Shown: piece by piece, positions 1 through 8,681 of the stretch | Layout: every line of letters starts with the position of its first letter | How positions within the stretch are numbered: the first letter of the stretch is position 1 | Assembly: GCA_035567895.1 (NCBI GenBank) | Contig: DATMPC010000014.1 | Location: 1 to 64,000, forward strand | Direction: 5' to 3' | DNA: 64,000 bases | DNA from: Terriglobales bacterium | Lineage (GTDB): Bacteria; Acidobacteriota; Terriglobia; Terriglobales; Acidobacteriaceae | Notes under the pieces: generated by a model | Seen by the model: the letters and a program-made list of their open reading frames with translations, nothing else | The model's database searches: none | What the model was told of the DNA's origin: nothing | Translations under genes and position numbers: made by a program

Positions 1-2326
1 TACCCACGTAGAACATTTTGCGGAAGATCCGAAATGGGAGATAGCTCATGATCAGAGGCGCGTCCATGAAGCTTTGATGGTTGGGCGAGAAGATGAAAGA
101 TCCATTTTGCGGAACTTGTTCAAGACCAGTGATCCGAATTCGGTAGAGCACCTGGCATAAGTAGCGCGCCAATCGCGCAGCAACAAACCAAAACATAGTG
201 AAAAGCGGTGACGGCGCGAGCGTTTCGCTTACCTCCTTATCACTTGTTTCCGAGGCGAAGACAGACTCCCATCCACTACGTTTGCTGGCAGTTGCTGACG
301 TATCACGGTGTTTAAGCAGCGTGTCTACAAGCTCGCGCACGGAATAAACATTCGCCACCTCTGAATCGTCAGGATGTGCGTTCAGCGCGCTTTCCAGTGC
401 AACGACAAGCTCTACGCGCTCCATAGAGTCGAGCCCAAGGTCAAGTTCCAGGTTATCGCCCGGATGGATATCGCCTTGCTTTTTGCTTGCCGAGCGGATC
501 ACGGTCATTGCTTGCTCGTGAGCGGCGAGCCACAACCGATCTTCATCGCTGAACTTGCGCTCGGCGGAGAGCGACTGCGCCTCGCCTGCACCCTTCTCGT
601 TCTGCACGACGCGCTGTCGGATCTGGAAGCGCTTCAGCTTGCGCGTGGTGGTTCGCGGAAGATCCTCCTGCCAAATGTCGTAGCTGAGAATGCGCTTGGT
701 GCTGGGGAGCTTTGCGGAGAGTCCCTCGACGTCGAAGCGAATCACTTCGCGCGCGTTTACCACCTTGCGCTGGCGCAGCGCGTCAAAATTGGGAACGATC
801 ACTGCATGCAAACGTTCCGCGATCGGCTCACCAGGACGGCTTTCGAGGCCCATGACGCAGATGTCCTTGATCAAAGGCGACTGCAGATAGTGTGCTTCAA
901 CCTCTTCGGGGTAAATATTCTTGCCATTGCTCAGGACGATCACATCTTTGCTTCGTCCGGTGACGAACAGATTGCCGCGAGCGTCGAGATAGCCGAGATC
1001 GCCCGTGTGCAACCAGCCGTCTTTTAGAATTTCGGCTGTCGGCTCAGGACGCTTGTAGTAGCCCTTCATCACGATCGGGCCGCGAATCAGGATTTCGCCG
1101 GCTCCGTCTTCTGCATGCTGATCGCTGCGCTCGATGCGCACTTCATTTCCTGGAAGAGGCTTGCCAACGGAGCCAAGGACGTTGTCGCCCGGCGGAGTCA
1201 AAAATGCGCCGCCGCTGGTCTCGGTAAGGCCATACGCCTGCAGCACACTGAAACCCATGTCTTCAAGATCGCGCCCGATCTTTGCATCAAAACGCGAACC
1301 TCCGGTGATGAAATGACGCATCTTTGTTCCCAGACGGCGATGAACTTCGCCGAAGAACATCCTTCCCGGGTTGAGACCGACGACATTTCCCGCGTGCGCC
1401 ACTGCCAACAACAGGCGAAAGCCCAGCCGAGCAGCTCGTCCGCGACTCTCCACCTCTCTCATCACCCTCTCGTGGATTAAATAGAAGAACTGAGGGACGC
1501 AGGCGAAGAGAGTAATCCCGCGTTCCTGTAATGCACGGAGTAGTTCGGTTGTGTTTAGGTTTTCCAGGTAAACCACACGCGCGCCGATCGAAAGCGGCAA
1601 TAGTAGATTCGCCATTTGCGCGAGCGCGTGGAAGAGCGGGAGGACACCTAGCAACGCGTCGTCCGGTGTGACTCGCAGGGTTTTGAATACGGCGTCAGCT
1701 TCGGCGCTAAGGTTCCCGTGTGTGAGCATCACGCCTTTGGGATCGCTGGTAGTGCCGGAGGTGTAGAGAAGGACAGCAATGTCAGCTGTTGATGACTGCG
1801 ATGGCGTGAGCGCGACGACCTCTTCCGAGAGCACTTGATCGAAGTTTGGCAGTGCAGAATCAGTACGGGAGTCGATGACAAAGACCCCGCCTGGGGTGAA
1901 GGCGGCGGCCGGATCCTCGCTAATTGAGTTCCAGACAGCTTTGCCTAGTTCGGCGTGAGCCGCATCCACAAACAGCATCGACGCGCCGCTGTCCTTCAGC
2001 AGCTTGGCTACTTGATCGGGTTTGAATGCCGTGTCGAGTGGCACCGCGACGCATCCTGCCGCCATGACTGCGAGATAAGCGGCAACCCAACGCGGGCTGT
2101 TGGCGGCCAGGATTGCGCATCGCGCGCCGGCGGGAATGCCCTGGCTCTGAAGCCATGCGCCAAGATGCTCTGCGACACGGAGCAGCTCGGCGTACTTGTA
2201 ACTGATGTCGGTAGCGGAGAATGCATCGAGTGGCGAGCTGTCGGAAGCTGTGCTCTGCAGTTCCACCGCGATGTGATCGGGAAATCGAGTGGCGGTGTCA
2301 ACGAATCGCTGATAAAAGCTCTGCAT
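1..2326 (-). CDS. Acyl-AMP ligase / acyl carrier / PlsC acyltransferase fusion (3' end outside window)
   Basis: The frame stays open to the left window edge, so the C-terminus is missing. Three modules are readable in order. An AMP-binding acyl-CoA/acyl-ACP synthetase occupies about residues 1-560, with the P-loop YTSGTTSDPKGV near 190 and the GYYKRPEPT and GWLHTGDLG motifs. A carrier domain has the phosphopantetheine serine in LDLGLDSMERVEL near 632. The start of a PlsC glycerophosphate acyltransferase has the catalytic NHQSFMD (HX4D) near 747. This layout resembles Aas-type enzymes that activate a fatty acid, load it on a carrier and re-acylate lysophospholipid at the membrane. The start is uncertain: ATG 2326 matches the family N-terminus, and an in-frame ATG at 2410 adds 28 residues. 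Neither has a clear ribosome site. Confidence 0.85.
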   Translation of the reverse strand, partial: MQSFYQRFVDTATRFPDHIAVELQSTASDSSPLDAFSATDISYKYAELLRVAEHLGAWLQSQGIPAGARCAILAANSPRWVAAYLAVMAAGCVAVPLDTAFKPDQVAKLLKDSGASMLFVDAAHAELGKAVWNSISEDPAAAFTPGGVFVIDSRTDSALPNFDQVLSEEVVALTPSQSSTADIAVLLYTSGTTSDPKGVMLTHGNLSAEADAVFKTLRVTPDDALLGVLPLFHALAQMANLLLPLSIGARVVYLENLNTTELLRALQERGITLFACVPQFFYLIHERVMREVESRGRAARLGFRLLLAVAHAGNVVGLNPGRMFFGEVHRRLGTKMRHFITGGSRFDAKIGRDLEDMGFSVLQAYGLTETSGGAFLTPPGDNVLGSVGKPLPGNEVRIERSDQHAEDGAGEILIRGPIVMKGYYKRPEPTAEILKDGWLHTGDLGYLDARGNLFVTGRSKDVIVLSNGKNIYPEEVEAHYLQSPLIKDICVMGLESRPGEPIAERLHAVIVPNFDALRQRKVVNAREVIRFDVEGLSAKLPSTKRILSYDIWQEDLPRTTTRKLKRFQIRQRVVQNEKGAGEAQSLSAERKFSDEDRLWLAAHEQAMTVIRSASKKQGDIHPGDNLELDLGLDSMERVELVVALESALNAHPDDSEVANVYSVRELVDTLLKHRDTSATASKRSGWESVFASETSDKEVSETLAPSPLFTMFWFVAARLARYLCQVLYRIRITGLEQVPQNGSFIFSPNHQSFMDAPLIMSYLPFRIFRKMFYVG

Positions 2327-2410
2327 GAAGTTTCGCGCAGAAATCTGCGGCAAGAACCTGGAAGTAAAGCAGCCAGAATTTCGGTGCGGCAATCTTATTA
2401 GCTCGGCCAT

Positions 2411-2715
2411 AGGAGGACAACTGTACAAACTGCGAAAGAACTATTCGTCCATGAACTCACAGATATGCTCGATGCCGAGCAAAAGCTCGTCGAGGCGTTA
2501 GGACAGCTGGCAGAGGATCACCTGGATAAGCGCAACTACAGAAGGGATTTCAGCAGCATCAGGCGCAAACTGAGAAGCAGGTAGAGCGACTCCAGCAGAT
2601 TTTCGAACAGCTTGGAGAGCAGCCGGAGCAGACCAAATGTAAGGGCATCAAGGGGATGATCGAAGAGCGCGGCTATTTCCCAGCCGGCGAGGCCACAATC
2701 AACCCTGGCAATTGA
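2411..2715 (+). pseudogene. Relic of a YciE/YciF (DUF892) ferritin-like gene, frameshifted
   Basis: Reading from 2432 gives AKELFVHELTDMLDAEQKL, the family's first helix. This frame ends at a stop near 2580. From about 2549 another frame gives the C-terminal helices (KQVERLQQIFEQLGEQPEQ, then CKGIKGMIEE), ending at 2715. The middle helices are missing and no start codon lies between the upstream TAG (2399) and the coding part. It is therefore an internally deleted, frameshifted remnant. Its tail overlaps the convergent gene ending at 2673. Confidence 0.75.
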
Positions 2716-3728
2716 CCGAGACTCGAGTGCGCCAGATAAACCGTGCCGTCCTTCGTGACGACTCCATTGCGAGCGCCCTCGTGAGTGGGCACTTGTGCAA
2801 CCAAGCTGAGCTTTCCTCCGGCGTCAACTCGGGCTACCGTGAGCCGCGCGTCCCTGGCAGCGCCCACATAGAGTGTGTGCGTGGCAGGCGAGTAGCTGAG
2901 ATCATCGACGCCCTTGCCAGTATCGATCGACGATAGCTTCTCCCCATTGTGTCCCGCATCCAGAACCTCCGCCTGCGTGCTGCAGGCAACGAACAAGAAG
3001 CCGCTGTCTTGATCCAGCGATATGCCGTGCGGGCCGTCCGCGCCGCATGCTGACGGCCACTTCGCGACGGTCTTGTGCGTCTTGAGATCGATGGCGGTGG
3101 TCAGGTCCTTGTCCTCGTAATTCATGTAGAGCCGGCCGCGCTTGGCATCGACCGCGTATCCCTCGGGTTGACCGTCGAAGGTCAGTTTTTCTTTCTGATT
3201 CAAAGTCTGGCTATCCAGAATGCGCACAGACTTGTCGCGCGGCGCGGTGACCCAGACTTCTTTCGTAGGCGCCACATAGACTACACCGTCGGGCGTGGAA
3301 TCGATGTGTCCACAGTTCTTGCGCGCAAGCGTCTTTTCATCGACGGCGCACACACTCGAGTCGGCCCGGTCGCCGATGTACACCACGCCGTCCCCAATCG
3401 ACACTCCACTGGGTCCCTGAATGCGCTTTCGCCCTCCGAATTCCACTTCGTTTGTAGGAAAGCCCGAGATCTCACGGACGGAGCCGTTGCTGGTGTCCAC
3501 CACATCCACAGAACCAATGTTGATCGCCGGAACCCACACGTATCCCGTTTTGGGATCATAGGCGATGTAATCCATGGTAATGGTTCCCTTGCCGTGATCG
3601 GGAAGGGCCAGGGTACGAGTGGTATAAGTCGCACTTTGGTCGCTCGCAGCATGCAGCGCAATCGCGATTGCGCCAACGGCCACCGTAACGGCTATCAGAA
3701 GAGAGATGCGCTGTTTCATGGCTGGCAT
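2673..3728 (-). CDS. Secreted YncE-like beta-propeller protein
   Basis: The 351-residue protein begins with a basic residue stretch and a hydrophobic signal segment (about residues 5-28), so export is likely. The rest is a series of strand repeats typical of YncE/NHL-like propellers, for example GVVYIGDRAD, EVWVTAPRDK, GRLYMNYEDK, FLFVACST and TLYVGAARD. No catalytic residues are recognisable; the family is usually assigned binding or scaffold roles. A weak AGGGTG ribosome site precedes ATG 3728; an alternative ATG lies at 3719. It is monocistronic and faces the 750-bp repeat. Confidence 0.75.
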   Translation of the reverse strand: MPAMKQRISLLIAVTVAVGAIAIALHAASDQSATYTTRTLALPDHGKGTITMDYIAYDPKTGYVWVPAINIGSVDVVDTSNGSVREISGFPTNEVEFGGRKRIQGPSGVSIGDGVVYIGDRADSSVCAVDEKTLARKNCGHIDSTPDGVVYVAPTKEVWVTAPRDKSVRILDSQTLNQKEKLTFDGQPEGYAVDAKRGRLYMNYEDKDLTTAIDLKTHKTVAKWPSACGADGPHGISLDQDSGFLFVACSTQAEVLDAGHNGEKLSSIDTGKGVDDLSYSPATHTLYVGAARDARLTVARVDAGGKLSLVAQVPTHEGARNGVVTKDGTVYLAHSSLGQLPGLIVASPAGK

Positions 3729-3732
3729 ACTA

Positions 3733-4482
3733 ACACCCTGGGCGCTAGGCCAAGGCGGGTGGGATTTCGCAAGGATTACTGCCCGTAGTCAAATTCACTG
3801 TTTTTTCACTGTTAAGGTTCAGAACAGTGAATTGAACAGTGAAAAGAACAGTGATTTTTTTTCTGAATCGCAGACCCGCATGGGCACTGGGGAAAACGAG
3901 TGGGACCAGGGAAATAACAGTGGATTAACAGTGAATTTTATTCGACGCGAGTTCCTCGACTTACTCGTCCTGCATCTGCCCGCGATTGAGCATGCATCGA
4001 CATGAGGCAGTGCCACTCAGGATCTCCTGACGGCCTGTCTGTCCAAAAAACCATTTTCGACCTGATCCCCAAATCTAAAGGACTTAGCGTGCGAGATCCC
4101 CGACGAATCCCCGAACTGCGTGGGGATCTCCGGGGATTAATCCCCGAGAGCGCCGGGGATCTCCCGGGGATATTCCCCGAGTCAGTCGGGGATTTCCTGG
4201 GGATCTAGCTTCGGATTTTCCGCAGCGAGGAAGCTCGACTTGAACCTGCCTCCGGCTTTCGGCAGCCCCGTCGGCTTCGTGGCGTTCCAGTTCGAGAATT
4301 CCAAAATGGGAGTCTACGCACAGCATCGCTCTTCGCATGATGCCGCGAATCGCGCAGAAAAAGCAAGGTTCATCCGTTGCTCGCAGCATTTTTCCACCCA
4401 GACATATCAAGAACTTGCGCGCAGCCGAAGAAATATGTTTGTTATCCGTCGCTCCAGAAGCTTTCTCTAGCCAGGCAGGCGC
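3733..4482. repeat. Long interspersed repeat, copy 1 (about 750 bp)
   Basis: This stretch is collinear with 22216-22967 over its whole length with scattered substitutions and small indels. It has two internal textures. One is a cluster of CAGTGAA/TTCACTG heptamers in both orientations (3790-3945) that can pair. The other is a run of GGGGAT/ATCCCC units (4095-4205) forming nested palindromes. No open frame is conserved between the two copies, so it is probably non-coding. It ends inside a hydrolase relic, which suggests that its arrival truncated that gene. Confidence 0.85.
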
Positions 4483-4652
4483 TTGACTCACGCAAGTTAT
4501 CCGGAGACGAGGCAAGGTTCTTTGCAGACCTCAATCACCTGTTTATGACAGTCGAAGGCGAATCGAGCGTGGCTTCTTACCAGACGCCCGGCCATGTTGC
4601 GCCTGAAGTGGTCAAGGTTATCGCCGAGTGGATCAAAGCGCGCTCGAAGTGA
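4483..4652 (+). pseudogene. C-terminal relic of an alpha/beta hydrolase
   Basis: The frame ending at 4652 reads FADLNHLFMTVEGESS and then HVAPEVVKVIAEWIKA. This matches the C-terminus of dienelactone-hydrolase-like or S9-type hydrolases, where the NHLF histidine is the catalytic base. Everything upstream has been replaced by the 750-bp repeat, and no start codon with a ribosome site belongs to it. The function is lost. Confidence 0.6.
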
Positions 4653-4888
4653 ACCGCCGGAAAGCAGGATGTAACCGAATTGATGGGCGCACTTCGGCGA
4701 TTATTTATGACTGCGGCGAATACGATGAGAGCCAAAAGAGCACCGATAATTACCCATGCGACAGGCTTCGCGAAGTTCAGAGTGAATGGAATCCCGGTGC
4801 GGTTTGGAACGAATAGCCGTGGTTCCTCGTGATTGTAGTAAAAGATGAACAACTTCCAGTGAGCTGGATTTGTATCTCTGATGAACAT
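4577..4888 (-). CDS. DUF5808-like small membrane protein
   Basis: The 103-residue protein carries FYYNHEEPRLFVPNRTG followed by FTLNFAKPVAW, the signature of DUF5808, then one membrane helix (about residues 44-62) and a poorly conserved tail. The function of the family is unknown. The tail lies antisense to the hydrolase relic, so the last 25 or so residues may be a recent run-on. The ribosome site is weak (AGGCG just before ATG 4888). The gene shares its strand with the DUF4139 gene 153 bp upstream. Confidence 0.55.
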   Translation of the reverse strand: MFIRDTNPAHWKLFIFYYNHEEPRLFVPNRTGIPFTLNFAKPVAWVIIGALLALIVFAAVINNRRSAPINSVTSCFPAVHFERALIHSAITLTTSGATWPGVW

Positions 4889-5041
4889 CGCCTGGCAGCC
4901 ATTTTACGCCCTTCGAGCGCCCTCTCTCTGACAACGTACTGTGACGAGCTGAGGCACAGCCGGTAGCCGCTGGGTCCACGGTTCCGCCTCCGCTGCACAC
5001 CCAGAGGCTACCGCCGCCGGTACTGCCAGTACAGATCGTCC

Positions 5042-6562
5042 TTACCACGAATAGTGGACGGAATAGCTCACCTTCTTCTCTCCGTTCGGAGGCACTGGCA
5101 CGCGGAACTCGATGGTTTGCGAATCCAGTTGCCTGAAGTCGTCGGACTTCTGGGTGATCTTCCAGTTGTTCCAGCGATAGAGATGCTCCACGACTCGCAC
5201 TTCCACTGGCGTTGTTTTGTGATTGCGCAGCGTGATATCGAAGCTTTCGTCTGCCCACAGCCGCGTTGTATTGACCTGGAAATCTGTGCGTACGCGTTGG
5301 CCGACTATGTCGAAGGCGTTGCCGGTGTAGAAGCGGACGTCTTCATCGGCGGGGGTGTGGTCGATCTTGTCTTCTCCGGTGAACTCCATCTGGCCGTCGT
5401 TGTCGTGGCGGTAGAAGCGGACGCGTCCGGCGGGCAGCGGCATTCCCAGGTTGTTGGCCTTTGCGTTCTTGAATTCCAGCATGACCCACACCTTGGGATT
5501 CGAGCGGATTCCGTATTCGGCATTTCCGCGGATCATATCCGGGTTCCAGCCGCGGTATTGGTCGTCCAGCTTGACGCCGTCGTAGACGTAGAGCCGGTTG
5601 GCGTGCACGCCGCTTGCGCGGAGAAACTCAACTTGCTTGGTCTCGCGGTCGCGCAGTGTGGTCGCGCGTGCGAGCGTGTAGAGATGGTATTCGTCGAAGG
5701 TCTTTTGCGTGACTGCAGGCTCGTTGCCGCTGATTACTCTCCCACTCGCTCTTAGCTCCACTGCGCCTCCTGTGCCGACATCCTGGATTTTCGACACATC
5801 GCCGGCCATCAGCTTGATATGCGCGTTCTCGAAGGTCTTGCCGCTCTGGTTGTCGAGTGTTACCCAGCCCACGATGTCCATGGTGTCGCTGGTCTCCGGG
5901 GCTACGATGTTGTAGTCCGCCTTCCAGCTCATTCCCCCGGAGACGTAGGAGAGTTCGGCCGTGCGCTGTCCGCGGGCCTGCGACTCCAGCTCCCAGTCGA
6001 ACGCCGGCTTCAGGATGGTATCGGTTCCTAAACTGGGAAACTGCGGCAGGCCCGGAAGAGAGAACTGCAGCTTGCCGTTCACCTCGATGATCGGCTGGCC
6101 GGAGCCGCCGTAAGCCATCGCGCTCTGCGCCATCTGATACTGAGGGCCATATTGCTGGTATGCGGCGTAGTGGGGGACGTATCCGCTGCGCACGATCTTG
6201 CCCGGAATCGTCTCCTGATGACCTTGTGCGTCGGTGCGCAGAAAGTCGATGGTCTTGCCCTCAAAGAGGGAGAGCAGCAAGCCGTCGGAGATGGGATCGT
6301 TGCGATAATTCTGTTCCAGAACCCTCAGGTTGCCCCCGCGAAGGTCGCGCAGCACCACGGAGTCAGGTTCAGCGTGGGCAGTGATATCGCTGAAGGAGAC
6401 ATGCGTCACGCCTCCATTCAGCTCGAGCGGAATCGTCTGCCGAACTACGGCGAACTTCTGGTTGTAAATCGTAAGCGACGGCGGCTCCGGTTGCGGCTCG
6501 GCCGCCCAAAGTGGAACCAGTAAAAGCGAAATGCTTAGCCAGACTGCGAGGATTCGTGCCAT
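5042..6562 (-). CDS. DUF4139-domain exported protein
   Basis: The 506-residue product has a signal peptide (MARILAVWLSISLLLVPLWA) and the DUF4139 layout. An N-terminal region contains SLTIYNQKFAVVRQ and VSFSDI. A central part contains LSYVSGGMSWKADYN, and a C-terminal beta domain contains RFYRHDNDGQMEF and EVRVVEHLYRWNNW. The family is of unknown function, probably periplasmic or surface. ATG 6562 is chosen because GGAGA lies 8 nt upstream and because the signal peptide then begins correctly; ATG 6589 is the alternative. It is probably transcribed alone. Confidence 0.85.
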   Translation of the reverse strand: MARILAVWLSISLLLVPLWAAEPQPEPPSLTIYNQKFAVVRQTIPLELNGGVTHVSFSDITAHAEPDSVVLRDLRGGNLRVLEQNYRNDPISDGLLLSLFEGKTIDFLRTDAQGHQETIPGKIVRSGYVPHYAAYQQYGPQYQMAQSAMAYGGSGQPIIEVNGKLQFSLPGLPQFPSLGTDTILKPAFDWELESQARGQRTAELSYVSGGMSWKADYNIVAPETSDTMDIVGWVTLDNQSGKTFENAHIKLMAGDVSKIQDVGTGGAVELRASGRVISGNEPAVTQKTFDEYHLYTLARATTLRDRETKQVEFLRASGVHANRLYVYDGVKLDDQYRGWNPDMIRGNAEYGIRSNPKVWVMLEFKNAKANNLGMPLPAGRVRFYRHDNDGQMEFTGEDKIDHTPADEDVRFYTGNAFDIVGQRVRTDFQVNTTRLWADESFDITLRNHKTTPVEVRVVEHLYRWNNWKITQKSDDFRQLDSQTIEFRVPVPPNGEKKVSYSVHYSW

Positions 6563-6815
6563 GTTGTCGTCTCCGGTGGTGCTTTCCAACTATGAACTCT
6601 GAACGAGCGAGGCGGGAGTACTTGCGCGGATGACAAGGAAAGGGAAAGAGCAGGTTACAGGCGAGGGACGGCACTCAGCGTCGATCATTATCGAACTGAT
6701 TCGCCGTATAGGCCTGCCGCAGTGAGAAGCCCCAGCGCCGAAGGCGCGACATTCAGGTAGCCCAGCGAGGGGTCAGCCGTGAGCTTGAGCAGCCGCCGGC
6801 GCCGCAATGGTTTGA
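6563..6815. other. Intergenic region with repeat fragment
   Basis: No gene is supported. Around 6728-6772 there is a GCGCCGAAGGCGC palindrome followed by a degenerate version of the text seen in the 310-bp repeats at 9699, 15112 and 25437. This repeat fragment sits immediately upstream of the truncated gene that follows. Confidence 0.5.
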
Positions 6816-7340
6816 GAGCCGCCGTCAACGCGCGATGCTGAGGTCCTGGTTCTTGGACGCCACGGTTACGAAACTGCAATTCAAGGAAAAAACGGTTTCG
6901 TGTGTATGGTGGAACGTTCCTGGATTGCTGGAATTGATGACCCGAACTTTTGGAATCCTAGGCTGCGTGCTCCGATCTGCTTGAATGCGGCCGCCGCGCG
7001 GTCCTACCTTCCCCGCACGACCAAGAAGACGGACTTGATACTGGCTGGACGCACGAAAGCTCAAATGATTGAGGCCATCGCCGCCGCAATCGACAAAAAG
7101 GAATTACCGACGGCGGAACCGGGCGCGATGTGCTACATGCTGTCAAAGCAGGGCTACTTGAGCGATCGCGACGGGCACTGGCATCCGCACCTTATGTTTT
7201 TCGCTCCACAAACGGACCCTGCGGCATGGGGAGCAGATCTGCCAGGCTCTCCGATCATCGCCTTCAACGACACCTGGGAACGCCTGACCACGTTCCTGAT
7301 TCCGGTGCGACAATGGTCGGACGGAACCGATGACCGCTAA
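6816..7340 (+). pseudogene. 5'-truncated conserved hypothetical gene
   Basis: The coherent reading begins directly after a stop at 6813 with RDAEVLVLGRHGYETA, then GFVCMVERSW, FWNPRLRAPICLN, PGAMCYMLSKQGYLSD and HLMFFAPQTDPAAWGADLPGSP, ending RWSDGT. The conserved-looking start lies upstream of any usable start codon; the first in-frame one is GTG 6900, inside the domain. The 5' end was probably lost when repeat sequence arrived upstream. Similar proteins occur in Acidobacteria but I cannot assign a function. A short product from GTG 6900 cannot be excluded. Confidence 0.55.
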
Positions 7341-7796
7341 GGATCAGCTCTGACGTTTCGACGAGAATGAGGACAGCCTGAGAGCCTGTCGGAGATAGAT
7401 TTTTGCGAACCAAGAATCAACAACTTACAAATAATCGAGTCTCTGTAAGTTATTGATTCCTGATTCGGGAATCGTTCTAGGGGACAGTTTCGGGTTTTCC
7501 CAAAAAGCAAAATCAAAAGAGTAGTGCCAACCGTTCCCGTTTGCGCACCCTGCGAAACCACGCAGACCGGGGTCCCCGGCAACTTGGTTTTGTTGCCGGG
7601 GTGGGAGAGTGAGGCACCCGCTGTTTGGACGACCGAGACAAGGGAAAAAATCAAGGGTCGGCCACCCGACCCAAGATTCTGTGTCTTGGACCAGGCGTCC
7701 GCTTGTTCCCATTTTGGACCTTAGCCCTTACTTAAGTAACTCCAACGAGCGTCCCGTTTCTGTTAGAGTGCGTCAACGTCTTACGAGGAGCACTCA
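7341..7796. repeat. Repeat-filled intergenic region
   Basis: A small inverted repeat AACTTACA/TGTAAGTT lies at 7427-7452. Positions 7565-7690 hold family text: GTCCCCGGCAAC, a GTTGCCGGGGTGGGAGAGTG stretch, the string CACCCGCTGTTTGGACGACC and GGGTCGGCCACCCGACCC. The same strings recur at 8611, 10094 and 23297. No gene is supported here. Confidence 0.6.
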
Positions 7797-8477
7797 ATGG
7801 GAATGGTCGCAGAGTTCGAGCAAATAACCTCGCAACAGCTCGAAACGTTTCTTGAGAATCCGAGGGAAGCTTACGACTACATTCTCTCCGAGCTCTACGA
7901 CAATCCCAAGATGACCGAGCACATGCGAGTGATGTTAGCGGGACTGCGGGAGCATGCGAAATCCGATAAGCTGCCACAGCTGGCAAAAGATCAATTTGTG
8001 CACACTCTCGCGAAGCTGGAGGCCCAAGTCGAAAGACAGACCGGCTTGAGGCTGGTGAAGTCGCAGAGCGGCGATCCGCAACCACCCCCACGAAAGAAGT
8101 TCTCGCTGGAGAAAAACTGGCATGTCCTGCACTATGCGCTCAACGGAACGGCTGAAGGCGGCAAGGGGTTCCTAGCTGATGCGGTAATGGGTGGAGCACA
8201 GATTCCCGATGTGGATGGAGTCATGGGATACGGACCTTTGAGGTACTTCCGCTCACAACACGTGAAGGCAATTGTGCGAGCGTTGGAGGAAATAGACCCT
8301 GGCACCCTTCTCTCGAAACTGGATTACGCGGACGCACAAGGCAAGAAAATTTACCTGGCTCATACCCTGGACAACCTCAACGATTGGTCGTACCTACCCG
8401 ATCTATTCAAGGACTTTCGAGCCTTTTATACCGATGCAGAACAAAGCGGCAACGCAATGTTGCTATGGATCACCTAA
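7797..8477 (+). CDS. DUF1877 (YfbM-like) protein
   Basis: The 226-residue protein contains KFSLEKNWHVLHYALNG, the DUF1877 signature, followed by a GKGFLADAVMGG stretch and GYGPLRYF. Its N-terminal 95 residues are helical. The YfbM family is a soluble cytoplasmic family of unknown function. GAGGAG lies 8 nt before ATG 7797, which supports the start. It stands alone between repeat clusters. Confidence 0.8.
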   Translation: MGMVAEFEQITSQQLETFLENPREAYDYILSELYDNPKMTEHMRVMLAGLREHAKSDKLPQLAKDQFVHTLAKLEAQVERQTGLRLVKSQSGDPQPPPRKKFSLEKNWHVLHYALNGTAEGGKGFLADAVMGGAQIPDVDGVMGYGPLRYFRSQHVKAIVRALEEIDPGTLLSKLDYADAQGKKIYLAHTLDNLNDWSYLPDLFKDFRAFYTDAEQSGNAMLLWIT

Positions 8478-8681
8478 AGAGTCGTGATGGTCGCACTCTT
8501 GACGTAATCAAAGCTCTGCGTACCGACTGATGCGCAGCCCTGACGGGTGGCGCACCCTTTTTCATTCTCATTTCGCTTCTTTGATTCCCGTTGTGGACTC
8601 ATGAGTACGGCACCCGCTGTTTGGACGACCGAGACACCGGCAATGTTTTCATGCGCAGCCCTTGCCGTGACAGGGCTGCTG

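Noticed and set aside
4095-4205. GGGGAT arrays as a CRISPR array
   Set aside because: Units are 6-12 bp, irregular and palindromic, without unique spacers of constant length.
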